Position numbers and translations under genes: made by a program
The notes under the pieces: model-generated
The model's database searches: none
What the model was told of the DNA's origin: nothing
Seen by the model: the letters and a program-made list of their open reading frames with translations, nothing else
From: Ruoffia tabacinasalis
GTDB taxonomy: Bacteria; Bacillota; Bacilli; Lactobacillales; Aerococcaceae
Reading direction: 5' to 3'
NCBI RefSeq assembly: GCF_042652985.1
Contig: NZ_JBHSHQ010000046.1
Coordinates: 29,871-93,870 of the forward strand
DNA: 64,000 nt
Shown here: piece by piece, positions 51,107-59,988 of the stretch
Layout: each line of letters opens with the position of its first letter
How positions within the stretch are numbered: position 1 is the stretch's first letter

Positions 51107-51905
51107 GAAACATTTACTTTACTTAATTTGCTTTGCTTTTGTTGTTATTTTCTTAGCTGAAATAATTGGTTTCCAAAGTATTAGCTTTGGTTCATTTTCT
51201 GTATCCATTTTACCACTTGTTTTTGCGGTCTTTTTCGGGATGATTTTTGCTGTTCCAGCTTTTCGAAAAGGGATTTTCAAAAAAGTATATAGTGATGAAA
51301 ATGTGCAATTCGCATCAAAAAACCTTTTATTCATTATGTTGCCATTAATGGCTTATTACGGCGCAAGTGTTGCCCCTCAAATTACTGAAATTCTTTCTGT
51401 TGGTTGGGTGTTCCTATTCCAAGAAATCGGAAACTTAGGTACGATTTTATTCGCTCTACCTATTGCATTAATGTTAGGTCTTAAACGTACAGCGATCGGT
51501 GCTACGCTTGGGTTAAGCCGTGAAGGGGAATTAGCTTATATTACTGAAAAATACACGCTCGAGTCAGCCGAAGGCCGTGGAGTTCTTTCAATGTACTTAA
51601 TCGGAACATTATTCGGTTCTATTTTCTTCAGTTTATTTGCACCATTGTTACTAAACTTTGGTTTTGATGTTCGTGCGTTAGGAATGGCTGCAGGAATGGG
51701 TTCTGCTTCAATGATGACAGCGGCTGCTTCAGCTGTTGCCGCACTTCGTCCGGAAAGTGAAGAAATCATCTTAGCTTATGCCTCTGCTAGTCAATTGTTA
51801 ACCAGTTTCTTAGGAACTTACACAATGGTCTTCTTAGCCATCCCACTACAACGCTTTATGTATAACACTTTAACTAGAGGAGATAACTACGATCATGGAA
51901 AATAA
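51096..51905 (+). CDS. DUF3100 membrane protein (probable permease subunit)
   Basis: 269 residues with seven to eight hydrophobic segments; FAVFFGMIFAVPAFRKGIF, FQEIGNLGTILFALPIALMLGLKRTAIGATLGLSREGELAYI and MAAGMGSASMMTAAASA match DUF3100, often encoded with M20 amidohydrolases. A transport role is inferred from that link. AAGGAG before ATG 51096. The start overlaps the hydrolase stop and the stop overlaps the next membrane gene by 11 bases, so all three are translationally linked. Confidence 0.82.
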   Translation: MKNKKHLLYLICFAFVVIFLAEIIGFQSISFGSFSVSILPLVFAVFFGMIFAVPAFRKGIFKKVYSDENVQFASKNLLFIMLPLMAYYGASVAPQITEILSVGWVFLFQEIGNLGTILFALPIALMLGLKRTAIGATLGLSREGELAYITEKYTLESAEGRGVLSMYLIGTLFGSIFFSLFAPLLLNFGFDVRALGMAAGMGSASMMTAAASAVAALRPESEEIILAYASASQLLTSFLGTYTMVFLAIPLQRFMYNTLTRGDNYDHGK

Positions 51906-52383
51906 TAAAAGTTTAAATAAATATGTTCACTTTGGACTCGTTATTGTCTTAAGTTTAGTATTTATCTTATTTACACAACAAGTGAAATTATGGAAAAATC
52001 CTGATTCAACGCCTATTCAAGCACTCACTTTTGTCGGACTTGGCTTCTTATGGCTGTTCAGTATGTTAGGTATTTGGATCTCTGATCTAACGAAAAAAAT
52101 CAAAGTTCAGTTCATTCAAGACTTCCCGATCTTAGGTTGGGTATCGATTGTTTCAATTGTCTTTTGTTTATTGAGTAACTTTATTGTTGAAGCGATACTG
52201 GCAGTTGATTTCTTATCGATCACCACTCCAGTTTTGGCTTTTGCGGGAATCTCTGTTGCGAATCAACTCGTTGATCTGACTAAGACTTCATGGAAGATAT
52301 TAATTGTTGCGATCTTCGTGTTCTCCGGAGCTTACTTATTAACAACAATTGTGGCGCAATTTGGATTGACGCTTGCGGGGTAA
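51895..52383 (+). CDS. Small membrane protein, partner of the DUF3100 protein
   Basis: 162 residues with four hydrophobic segments (about 13-28, 44-64, 77-102 and 110-160 in part). I do not recognise a named family, but its overlap with the DUF3100 gene argues that it is a second permease subunit. Compare the DUF969/DUF979 pair here, which also accompanies a peptidase. Ribosome-binding site AGAGGAG before ATG 51895. Confidence 0.75.
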   Translation: MENNKSLNKYVHFGLVIVLSLVFILFTQQVKLWKNPDSTPIQALTFVGLGFLWLFSMLGIWISDLTKKIKVQFIQDFPILGWVSIVSIVFCLLSNFIVEAILAVDFLSITTPVLAFAGISVANQLVDLTKTSWKILIVAIFVFSGAYLLTTIVAQFGLTLAG

Positions 52384-52400
52384 GTAACCATTCAATATTT

Positions 52401-52437
52401 AAAATGACCGTCATGTTCATTCATGACGGTCATTTTT
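52401..52437 (+). terminator. Terminator of the M20/DUF3100 operon
   Basis: AAATGACCGTCATG / CATGACGGTCATTT arms with loop TTCATT, T-run after. Confidence 0.92.
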
Positions 52438-52460
52438 GAATATAAATAACTATTTACACC

Positions 52461-52742
52461 CTAAAATTTAGGTAAAACCCTAACGAAAAACATTACTATT
52501 AACGCAACAAGTATTAATAACAGCATGATTAATTTTTTAGTATCAGAAACATTTAACTTGCGATATTGATAAATTAAAAACAATACTATCGAAACGGGTA
52601 TAAGAAACTGAATCACAAAGCTTATATAGATATTTTCATTAAGTAGGTTAAACACCTCAAGAAGAATTGTATAAATTACGATTGTCCAACTAGCAACTGA
52701 TAGTAGTTTGTTGTACAAGTTATCAAAGTTTTTGATGTCCAT
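52461..52742 (-). CDS. Small three-helix membrane protein, unknown
   Basis: 93 residues, three hydrophobic segments and a short charged loop (YQYRKLNVSDTKK). I do not recognise a family. Start ATG 52742 has GGGAG eight bases upstream; another ATG six codons earlier lies within that site. Its base composition is more AT-rich than neighbours. Expressed opposite to the flanking operons. Confidence 0.6.
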   Translation of the reverse strand: MDIKNFDNLYNKLLSVASWTIVIYTILLEVFNLLNENIYISFVIQFLIPVSIVLFLIYQYRKLNVSDTKKLIMLLLILVALIVMFFVRVLPKF

Positions 52743-52970
52743 TTTTGTTACTCCCAACATTTATCGTTATAAAAAACGTCTTTTCTAAGCCTCAATTCAA
52801 ATCTTACAGAACCAATCGATACGTAGCAAGCAGTAATTTTTTTATGTTTTGATTTTAAGAGACGAACAAACAAAATATTGCTTAATATACTTCCATTATT
52901 TGTCTTGATTTCTAACCTTAATTTAATAATAATGAGGTCTATAATAAAAATAGATTTCGAGGAGCGAATG

Positions 52971-54350
52971 ATGATTGACTTAATTGACTGGATTAATGGT
53001 GCTTTGTGGGATGTATTGCTGATTGTCGTACTAAGTGGAATGGGTATTTACTTATCAATAAGATTGAACTTTATACAGTTTCGTAAGTTTGGTGAAAGTT
53101 TCAAGAAAACCTTTGGTTCAATCTCATTAAAAGGAGATAAGGCAAGTGCCGAGGAAGGGATGACTTCTTTTCAATCGCTCGCAACATCAATCTCTGCTCA
53201 GATTGGAACGGGTAACTTAGCCGGAGTTGCGACCGCAATGGTTTCAGGTGGGCCCGGAGCTGTCTTTTGGATGTGGCTGAGCGCTATTTTAGGTATGGCC
53301 ATTATTTACGCAGAAGCAACTTTAGCTCAATATTATCGTACAACGGAAAAAGGACATCTTGTAGGAGGACCCGTTTACTACATCCAAGCTGCCTTCCAAG
53401 GGCGTCTAGGAAAAGTAATCGCAGCCTTATTCTCAGTCTTACTCATATTTGCTCTAGGCTTTATGGGAAATATGGTTCAGGCAAATTCAGTAGGTCATGC
53501 AGTCAGCACAGCTTTCGGAATTAGTCCATGGATTACTGGTATTGTTATGGCAATCATGGCTCTCATTGTCTTTATAGGTGGGGTTGAACGAATCGCATCT
53601 GTTACTGAAAAGATTGTCCCATTGATGGCTTTATTCTTTACTATCGCATCATTTATTGTGATTATTATGAACATTGAAAATGTTCCGGCTAGTTTCGAGA
53701 TGATCTTCGTTGGAGCTTTTAACCCCGATGCAGTCTTAGGGGGAATATTAGGTGTGTCGATTCAACAAGCGATTCGCTTTGGTATATCCCGCGGCTTATT
53801 CACTCATGAAGCAGGTATGGGTTCAACACCTCATGCACATGCACTTGCACGTGTTAAACACCCAAGTGAACAAGGATTAGTTGCTATGATGGGTGTGTTT
53901 ATTGATACGATTGTGCTTCTTCCGATGACTGTCTTAGTTATATTAACTACTGGTGTTCTCGACGGCGCTACAACCGGAATTGAATTAACACAATTAGCCT
54001 ATGCCCAAGTATTTGGTAACTGGGGTTCTATCATTGTAGCCATTAGTATTTTCTTCTTTGCTTTTTCAACCATTATCGGGTGGTACTTTTTCGGACAAGC
54101 GAACGTTAAATACTTATTCGGTAAAGGAGCTATTCCCATCTACAGCCTTCTAGTGGCAATATTTATCGCAATTGGAAGTGGCTTACACGTGGAGTTAGTA
54201 TGGTCATTAGCTGATTTGTTCAATGGACTAATGGTGTTACCGAATATTATTAGTATTTTTCTCTTAACAAATGTTGTTGTGAAAATAACGAAAGATTATG
54301 ATTTACCTCTGTCACAACAACAATATCAAAATACTTATACGAAAAAATAA
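52971..54350 (+). CDS. Sodium:alanine symporter family protein (AGCS)
   Basis: 459 residues, about ten membrane helices. SISAQIGTGNLAGVATAMVSGGPGAVFWMW, TEKGHLVGGPVYYIQ and RGLFTHEAGMGSTPHAHA are hallmark AGCS segments. Imports alanine or glycine with Na+. Two adjacent ATG codons (52968, 52971); the second is better spaced from GAGGAG. The frame extends further upstream (52878) but without a ribosome-binding site. Single gene with terminator. Confidence 0.9.
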   Translation: MIDLIDWINGALWDVLLIVVLSGMGIYLSIRLNFIQFRKFGESFKKTFGSISLKGDKASAEEGMTSFQSLATSISAQIGTGNLAGVATAMVSGGPGAVFWMWLSAILGMAIIYAEATLAQYYRTTEKGHLVGGPVYYIQAAFQGRLGKVIAALFSVLLIFALGFMGNMVQANSVGHAVSTAFGISPWITGIVMAIMALIVFIGGVERIASVTEKIVPLMALFFTIASFIVIIMNIENVPASFEMIFVGAFNPDAVLGGILGVSIQQAIRFGISRGLFTHEAGMGSTPHAHALARVKHPSEQGLVAMMGVFIDTIVLLPMTVLVILTTGVLDGATTGIELTQLAYAQVFGNWGSIIVAISIFFFAFSTIIGWYFFGQANVKYLFGKGAIPIYSLLVAIFIAIGSGLHVELVWSLADLFNGLMVLPNIISIFLLTNVVVKITKDYDLPLSQQQYQNTYTKK

Positions 54351-54394
54351 ATACCTTGCTCTCAGCTTTTATAGCTTGAGAGCAAGGTATTTTA
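54351..54394. terminator. Bidirectional terminator between AGCS and PHP genes
   Basis: ATACCTTGCTCTCA / TGAGAGCAAGGTAT arms (14 bp) with A-run and T-run flanks. Confidence 0.9.
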
Positions 54395-54410
54395 CTTACC
54401 ACTGGTTAAA

Positions 54411-55424
54411 TTACTCCCTCAGATAAATCGGATTTCCTACTATAATCGGTGTATCTTTAGTCCCTCTATAGTCTCCACGGACTTCAAAGCGAAGATAACC
54501 CGCCGACAGATTGTTAGGCAAAGTGAAATTCGACGTAAGTTCTCCACTTAACTCTTTATTTGTTTCGCTTTGGAAGATGAGTTGATCGTTATTCCAAACT
54601 AATATATAGATGTTTTCCAACTCAAAGTCTTTTAAAGCCTCTAATTCTGTTGGTTTGATAGTCATCAATATTTTACCTTCCTCAAGCATTGAGCAATGCA
54701 CTCTATCCCCCATCTGAAATAACAAGTCTTTATTTTCGACAGTAAAATAAGCTGTCGGACCTAATGTAATATAATACTGACCATTTTGAAGCGCATCTTT
54801 AAAATGGTCTTGTGTTAGTTTTTCTTCATTCAGCTCTAAATAAGTCACACCCATATTGGCGTCTTCAGTATCTGGGCGATGCCAATCTCTTCCTGCAGAA
54901 CAAGATATTTCGTAACCTTTATTCAATTTATCCAACCAAAATTCATAAGCGAGAATCGATTCTGATTTTTCTTGAGGTTGGTTACTATTCCAAATTTCGA
55001 TGTAATCAACAAGGTCATAGTTTTCAACTTGATAGTCCCAATGACAACCAGTACAAATTGGACTTCCAATATCAAAAGGATGAGCGATACCGACTAATCC
55101 ATTCGCTAATTGAACCTCGAACATGTATTTATCTATTGTAGTCGGTGTCGCTTCACGCCAATCAACATCATAATCCGCATCATGAACAAGCATGTGACCA
55201 AAATATGTCGTCCATTCAATTCCGTGAAGCGTAATAATATCTTCGTCTTTCACAGCTTGTACACTGGGCATCTCTAAGTAGCCTGCAGAGGTGTTGTGAT
55301 CTGTTAGAATAAGTCCTTTATAACCAAAAGACACGGCTGATTCTATCAACTCTTCAACAGTAAATTGCCCGTCACTATGAATCGTATGCGCATGAACTTC
55401 TACTGGGTATTGATATCTTTTCAT
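54411..55424 (-). CDS. PHP-domain metal-dependent phosphoesterase (CehA/McbA-like)
   Basis: 337 residues. EVHAHTIHSDGQFTVEELI, LILTDHNT, HGIEWTTYFGHM, IAHPFDIG and SCSAGRDWHRPD carry the His/Asp ligands of a PHP trinuclear site; the C-terminal ~100 residues are a beta-rich add-on (LPNNLSAGYLRFEVRGDYRG). CehA-like proteins have unclear substrates, possibly phosphodiesters. Its start overlaps the preceding gene by four bases. Confidence 0.85.
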   Translation of the reverse strand: MKRYQYPVEVHAHTIHSDGQFTVEELIESAVSFGYKGLILTDHNTSAGYLEMPSVQAVKDEDIITLHGIEWTTYFGHMLVHDADYDVDWREATPTTIDKYMFEVQLANGLVGIAHPFDIGSPICTGCHWDYQVENYDLVDYIEIWNSNQPQEKSESILAYEFWLDKLNKGYEISCSAGRDWHRPDTEDANMGVTYLELNEEKLTQDHFKDALQNGQYYITLGPTAYFTVENKDLLFQMGDRVHCSMLEEGKILMTIKPTELEALKDFELENIYILVWNNDQLIFQSETNKELSGELTSNFTLPNNLSAGYLRFEVRGDYRGTKDTPIIVGNPIYLRE

Positions 55425-55870
55425 AGTGTCGCCTCGATTCGAATGTTCGCCTCTACAACTCTACTCACTATACAATGGCAATTCAGTTGCAATTCCCAAT
55501 CAGCGGGTTCGATCTCTACGGGCCAAAATCCAAAGCTCGCTTTCTTATTATTGATTGTAATTTCTTGTTTGTTACTCTTATTATGATGTGCTCCTAAATA
55601 CGTTCCGTTCTTTGATAAAGATAACGTAATTACGTTGTCGACAGGTAGATAATTACTGGCTAGAAGCTTAGCTCTTACGTAATTAGCCACATCATACTTT
55701 ATTAATGCATCTTCAACTTGCCTTCTCGCTATATCATCTTTACTATTATTCGGTGAGTAAGTGAAATAAATGACTAGCTCAGAGTATTTATTTCTAATCC
55801 CTAAAGGTATCTTCACATTTGTTTGTGTATCGTATTCACCTAGTTTTAAATCTAATTCGAAAATCTTCAT
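55421..55870 (-). CDS. Beta-rich protein of unknown function coupled to the PHP gene
   Basis: 149 residues, predicted mostly beta strand with no signal peptide or membrane helix. FELDLKLGEYDTQTNVKIPLGIRNKYSELVIYFTYSPNN and FGFWPVEIEPADWELQLNCHCIV suggest a carbohydrate-binding-like sandwich. Such domains are often fused to or encoded with CehA-like PHP proteins; here they are separate but overlap by four bases. No named family recognised with confidence. Start preceded by AGGAGGAG-like site. Confidence 0.7.
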   Translation of the reverse strand: MKIFELDLKLGEYDTQTNVKIPLGIRNKYSELVIYFTYSPNNSKDDIARRQVEDALIKYDVANYVRAKLLASNYLPVDNVITLSLSKNGTYLGAHHNKSNKQEITINNKKASFGFWPVEIEPADWELQLNCHCIVSRVVEANIRIEATL

Positions 55871-56083
55871 GTTCTCCTCCTGGTTATTTCAATAATAACA
55901 ATCTAGCAGTTGGTTTCAGTCAAGATATGTTTGGATAGCCACTGCTTAATTAATTTTCTTTCCTAAATAAGTTTTAGATTATCATATGAATGTAAATCTA
56001 TTGTCTAGATTATGTAAACTTTATGTAAATTTTCTTTTGTTTTGACTTTCTAATACAATACGTCGATATTTTCCTAATAGCGG

Positions 56084-56112
56084 TTGATAATTCGGCAATA
56101 TGCCGTTACACT
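56084..56112 (+). promoter_or_regulatory. Promoter of brnQ
   Basis: TTGATA (56084-56089), 17-bp spacer, TACACT (56107-56112). No leader peptide or T-box is seen in the short leader, in contrast to the LivJ-like genes. Confidence 0.5.
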
Positions 56113-56153
56113 GTATATTTATGAACACAAATACATAAAAAAGTAGGTATATT

Positions 56154-57512
56154 ATGAAACAACCTAAATTTAAACTAACATTTAAGGAAATACTTGTTGT
56201 TGCTTCCTTATTATTCGGACTGTTTTTTGGTGCTGGTAATATTATTTTCCCAGTCTCACTAGGACAATCTTCAGGTGGGAATGTTTGGCCTGCAATACTT
56301 GGATTCAACATTACAGCTGTAGGGTTACCTTTACTGGCAGTTATTTCAATGGGCTTATCCCAAAGTGAATCTGTCATTGATATGACACAGAAAATATCTA
56401 AGAAATACAGTTATTTCTTTACTGTTGCTTTGTACCTTACGATCGGTCCTTTCTTTGCGACACCTCGTTTGGCGACGGTATCTTATGAAGTAGGTCTGTC
56501 TACGTTAATCCCACAAGAATTCGGTGCGATGTCACTCTTCATCTATTCATTTATCTTCTATCTAATTGTTTTGTATTTTTCACTGCGACCTAGTGGAATC
56601 TTGGATTGGATTGGACGTTATTTAAACCCGCTTTTCTTAGTATTACTAACAGTTATTTTAATTAGAGCGTTCACTTCTGGCGATCCTTTAATTGGTGGTG
56701 AAGCATCGGTTGAATCCTACCAAAATACGCCTTTCTCAACGGGGTTAATTGAAGGATATAATACGATGGATGGGCTAGCTGGATTGGCTTTTGGTATTAT
56801 TATTATTAAATCTATTCGAAATATTGGTGTAACTGAGCCTAAGCGATTAGCTTCTCAGACTGTTAAAAGTGGGGTACTGAGTTTAGCGGTCATGGCCTTA
56901 ATCTACCTGTGTCTTGCCCTTTTAGGTACTCAAAGTCTTAACTTTACAGATGTCGCACCTAACGGTGGGGTTGCAATGTCTATTGTGACTCAACATTACT
57001 TTGGTCTGTTCGGTCAAATTCTACTTGCTGGAGTCATGGCTGTTGCGTGTTTAAAGACTGCTATCGGGCTTGTAGTGGCTTTAGCTGAGACCTTTGCAGA
57101 TTTATTCCCGCAGTTCCTTTCTCAACGTGTATGGACGTTTATTGCAACAATCATTTCGTTTTTAGTTGCAAATATTGGGTTAAACTTAATTATTTCGTAT
57201 TCTTTACCTGTGTTGATGTTACTTTATCCATTAGCTATCACGTTGATCTTACTACATCTATTTGAGCCAATTGTTAAGAGCCGTGCTATCTATCGTAGCG
57301 TGACATTCTTTACAATGATTGCTGCCCTATTCGATATGATCGCAGCCTTACCACAGCCTTTATACCAATGGTTACAAGGTGATATGCTTGGTAGTTTTGC
57401 TAAATCATTCTTACCTTTCTACAGCATTGGATTCGGTTGGGTTGTCCCAGCTTTAATCGGTTTTGTAGTTGGCTTAATTTTAACTAAAGTACATCCAGAA
57501 CCAGCAAACTAG
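56154..57512 (+). CDS. brnQ: Branched-chain amino acid:cation symporter
   Basis: 452 residues, about twelve membrane helices. LLFGLFFGAGNIIFPVSLGQSSGGNVWPAILGFNITAVGLPLLAV is the classic BrnQ N-terminus. Imports Leu/Ile/Val with Na+ or H+. Of interest because two branched-chain binding proteins occur 24 kb away without an ABC permease. Weak ribosome-binding site (GTAGG). Followed by a strong terminator. Confidence 0.92.
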   Translation: MKQPKFKLTFKEILVVASLLFGLFFGAGNIIFPVSLGQSSGGNVWPAILGFNITAVGLPLLAVISMGLSQSESVIDMTQKISKKYSYFFTVALYLTIGPFFATPRLATVSYEVGLSTLIPQEFGAMSLFIYSFIFYLIVLYFSLRPSGILDWIGRYLNPLFLVLLTVILIRAFTSGDPLIGGEASVESYQNTPFSTGLIEGYNTMDGLAGLAFGIIIIKSIRNIGVTEPKRLASQTVKSGVLSLAVMALIYLCLALLGTQSLNFTDVAPNGGVAMSIVTQHYFGLFGQILLAGVMAVACLKTAIGLVVALAETFADLFPQFLSQRVWTFIATIISFLVANIGLNLIISYSLPVLMLLYPLAITLILLHLFEPIVKSRAIYRSVTFFTMIAALFDMIAALPQPLYQWLQGDMLGSFAKSFLPFYSIGFGWVVPALIGFVVGLILTKVHPEPAN

Positions 57513-57519
57513 GCAATAC

Positions 57520-57565
57520 AAAAACCCTGTGCCTACCGCTAAAAACGGTAAGCACAGGGTTTTTG
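57520..57565 (+). terminator. Terminator after brnQ
   Basis: AAAACCCTGTGC / GCACAGGGTTTT arms plus an inner ACCG/CGGT pair, T-run after; A-run before makes it usable from the other strand too. Confidence 0.92.
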
Positions 57566-57590
57566 ATTTGTTCATATATGATTCTATCTA

Positions 57591-58361
57591 TTACTGTTGA
57601 GTTGGCTCTGAGATTGAACCTGTCATAATAATCGCATGCATTGGGTCGATGTGTTTCACTTGGTAAACAACGTTGCTCTCTTGCCATACAACAGCATTGT
57701 CTTCATAAGTCTCCTTACCAGATGTCCTCAATGTAATTTGTCCTACATTAGATGGTTCAGGGAGATACACTTCTTCTAAATACTCAACGACAGATTGAGC
57801 TAGAGGAACAGGGTCTTCTTCATTCATATTGTTTGCTTGAACTAACAGGCTCCAATTGCCTTCTTGCCAATTCAAGTAAGTAGAACCGGCTGCGCCTTGC
57901 ATATAACCTGTTATACCATACCCTAGATCTACTTCCTCACCTTGAAGATCCAGAACTTGATTCACTGCTTGGATTGCTTCCTCTTCAGTTTGATACGTCA
58001 TTTTACTTAAAGACGCTATCGGTGTCAATTTATTCACAGCAGGATCATTGACTTCATAAGGCGTATCCTCAGCGTAGTAAAAGATATTAAAGTTATCTTG
58101 ATCTTCAGCTCCCGTTGTTGCGGCTGTCACATATTCTGGCATATCTGGTGTCAGAACATAGGTTGGCAATACATCTTCAGGATACATCTCATCTAACGTA
58201 TCAACGATTTCTTGCGCATGAGCTTTAGGTGAGATTGATTCAGCTTGAACCGTTTGACCTGCTGGTGCAAAAGGAATCATATCTAACTTGGCATTCGGCA
58301 GAATTAATTGTGGTAGTGCTAATGTCGATAATAACACGACAGATTTAAAAAATCGTTTCAT
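57591..58361 (-). CDS. Secreted protein of unknown function
   Basis: 256 residues. MKRFFKSVVLLSTLALPQLILP is a likely signal peptide, without lipobox Cys. The mature region has two similar halves with repeating alpha-beta motifs (IASLSKMTYQTEEEAIQAVNQVLDLQGEEVDLGYGITGYMQGAAGSTYLNWQEGNWSLLV), resembling a family of small extracytoplasmic proteins of unknown role. AGGAGG nine bases before ATG 58361; the frame runs 177 bases further upstream through array D, but the repeat-derived residues are not part of the protein. Confidence 0.7.
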   Translation of the reverse strand: MKRFFKSVVLLSTLALPQLILPNAKLDMIPFAPAGQTVQAESISPKAHAQEIVDTLDEMYPEDVLPTYVLTPDMPEYVTAATTGAEDQDNFNIFYYAEDTPYEVNDPAVNKLTPIASLSKMTYQTEEEAIQAVNQVLDLQGEEVDLGYGITGYMQGAAGSTYLNWQEGNWSLLVQANNMNEEDPVPLAQSVVEYLEEVYLPEPSNVGQITLRTSGKETYEDNAVVWQESNVVYQVKHIDPMHAIIMTGSISEPTQQ

Positions 58362-58458
58362 CACAGTTCGCCTCCTATGATAATATTGTACTCCTTCCAT
58401 GACAGAAGTACTAATAATAACCTCTGGCAATTCTGATCTGACTATTAAAATGAAACGA

Positions 58459-58573
58459 GATGGATTTGAGACTGGGTTCAAATCCACAAAACTACAAAAG
58501 ATGGATTTGAGATGGGGTTCAAATCCACAAAACATCAAAATATGGATTTGAGATGGGGTTCAAATCCACAAGT
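58459..58573. repeat. 41-bp tandem palindromic repeat array D
   Basis: Three units with GGATTTGA cores starting at 58462, 58503 and 58544, each 41 bp apart. Each forms a hairpin GGATTTGA-GATGGGG-TTCAAATCC (first copy GACTGGG loop), followed by an A-rich linker. Sequence unlike arrays A-C. Lies between two minus-strand genes, just upstream of the secreted protein gene. Confidence 0.93.
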
Positions 58574-58589
58574 CACACAGTAAATAGAT

Positions 58590-58636
58590 AAAAGCATTGA
58601 ATCTACTCCAATTCGGAGTAGATTCAATGCTTTTTG
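58590..58636 (-). terminator. Terminator after the DUF937 gene
   Basis: Nineteen-base perfect arms (58591-58609, 58615-58633 approximately) with loop AATTC, flanked by A- and T-runs. Confidence 0.92.
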
Positions 58637-58649
58637 TAGAGTCATGTAA

Positions 58650-59294
58650 TTATTTAAACATATCGAATACATTATCCAACAAACTATCATCCTCTTTTGT
58701 TGAATACTTAGTGTCTTTGTTCGAATTGCTACCGAATAAACCACCTAACATACCACCAATATCAAGTGGGCTTGAATTGTTTTTATTATAGCTTTGAACT
58801 GATTCAGTTAATTGTCCTATCACATTACCTGTCTCTTTTTGAACCCCTGTCTTATCCAAGTTATTCTTCTTTTTACGATCGGCAAAATATTTCATCACAA
58901 TCGGTGCTAATAGAACCAGAACTTTCTTAACACTTCCAGAAGATAAGCCAGATGCACTAGAGATACGGTTAACCACGCCATCCTTATTACCAAACACATG
59001 ACTTAAGATATTATCCCCATCATTTGTATCTACAGTACTAGATAGTTCGTTAATTGAATTATATTTATCGACATCTTCATGTTGCTTCAAAGCAGAGTTA
59101 AATGATTCATTTCCAGCCTCATCATTCGTATTACGATTGATTCCTTGTAGAATAGCTGGGAGACCAAGTGCCGCGATTTTACTAAAGTCAGAAGTACTTA
59201 AACCTGCGCGATTCGCCAGTGTTTCTTGCTCTTCACTTTTGTCATTTGAGACAAACATATCAAATAGATTTGTTGCATTATCGAATAAACTCAT
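58650..59294 (-). CDS. DUF937-family protein
   Basis: 214 residues. LANRAGLSTSDFSKIAALGLPAILQGINRN, then DGDNILSHVFGNKDGVVNRISSASGLSSGSVKKVLVLLAPIVMKYFADRKKKN are the repeated YidB-like segments of DUF937, a family of unknown function. A Ser/Asn-rich C-terminal part with PLDIGGMLGGLFGS ends in DSLLDNVFDMFK, echoing the N-terminal SLFDNATNLFDMF. Start ATG 59294 has AGAGGAG seven bases upstream; an ATG two codons earlier is too close. Confidence 0.85.
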   Translation of the reverse strand: MSLFDNATNLFDMFVSNDKSEEQETLANRAGLSTSDFSKIAALGLPAILQGINRNTNDEAGNESFNSALKQHEDVDKYNSINELSSTVDTNDGDNILSHVFGNKDGVVNRISSASGLSSGSVKKVLVLLAPIVMKYFADRKKKNNLDKTGVQKETGNVIGQLTESVQSYNKNNSSPLDIGGMLGGLFGSNSNKDTKYSTKEDDSLLDNVFDMFK

Positions 59295-59462
59295 ATCCAT
59301 TCTCCTCTTCTACTAATTTGTCTCAATTATATGATAAATGTAGAAGTGATGCTAATAACTCGATTGTTAGTTTATACCTCATCAATTAAACCAGTGTCTT
59401 TCCAACTGTTCTTTAATTGATTTATCTTTAATTTTCTTGAGTACTGTACAATTGAAAGAAAT

Positions 59463-59873
59463 ATGACAACCATCTCAAATAATGAATTCAATATATTGAC
59501 TGTTCGTAGAGTCCTTGCTCAAGGTGAACGTGGTACTATATTCCAGGATCCCAAAACAAAAGCAAGTAAACGAATGATTTCTCTAGATGATATAACAATG
59601 AAAACTTTAATACTTTGGCGAACTCAACAAATGAGACATCTATTATCATTTGGTATTAAAGCCAATGGACCTGAACAGCTAATATTTACAAATCAGGATA
59701 ATGACCCTTTAAATTTATACTATGTAAGTGCAGCTCTCCAACGTATTGTAAAATAGCATAAGTTAAAGCATATAAACGTTCATGGTTTTAGACATACTCA
59801 CTGTGTATTATTATTTGAATCAGGTATGGTAATAATATGTACGAGTGACAAAATTAGTGACAAAAATGAACAT
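59463..59873 (+). pseudogene. Tyrosine recombinase/integrase remnant
   Basis: The frame reads LTVRRVLAQGERGTIFQDPKTKASKRMISLDD... and, after an in-frame TAG at 59757, resumes with HKLKHINVHGFRHTHCVLLFESG before a final stop near 59873. HGFRHTH is the H-x-x-R box of phage/ICE integrases of the Int-Tn916/phiLC3 class. The N-terminal DNA-binding part and the catalytic Tyr end are missing, so it is inactive. Upstream codons to about 59421 are also in frame (FIFNFLEYCTIERN). Confidence 0.85.
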
Positions 59874-59988
59874 TCGTTCTATTTAGTTTTTTGAAAGTTT
59901 TCCAAAAAATATATTCATTTAATAGATTATTTAATAAATATGAACACAAAAAAACATCCCTACCGAAGTAAGGATATAATGTATGTAA

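Noticed and set aside
58362..58538. N-terminal extension of the secreted protein through array D
   Set aside because: The frame there is made of repeat units; the signal peptide and AGGAGG place the start at 58361.
58459..58573. tRNA-like elements, because GGGGTTCAAATCC resembles a T-arm
   Set aside because: No acceptor stem, D arm or anticodon arm surrounds it. The 41-bp unit is too short, and the segment pairs with GGATTTGA to form a simple hairpin.
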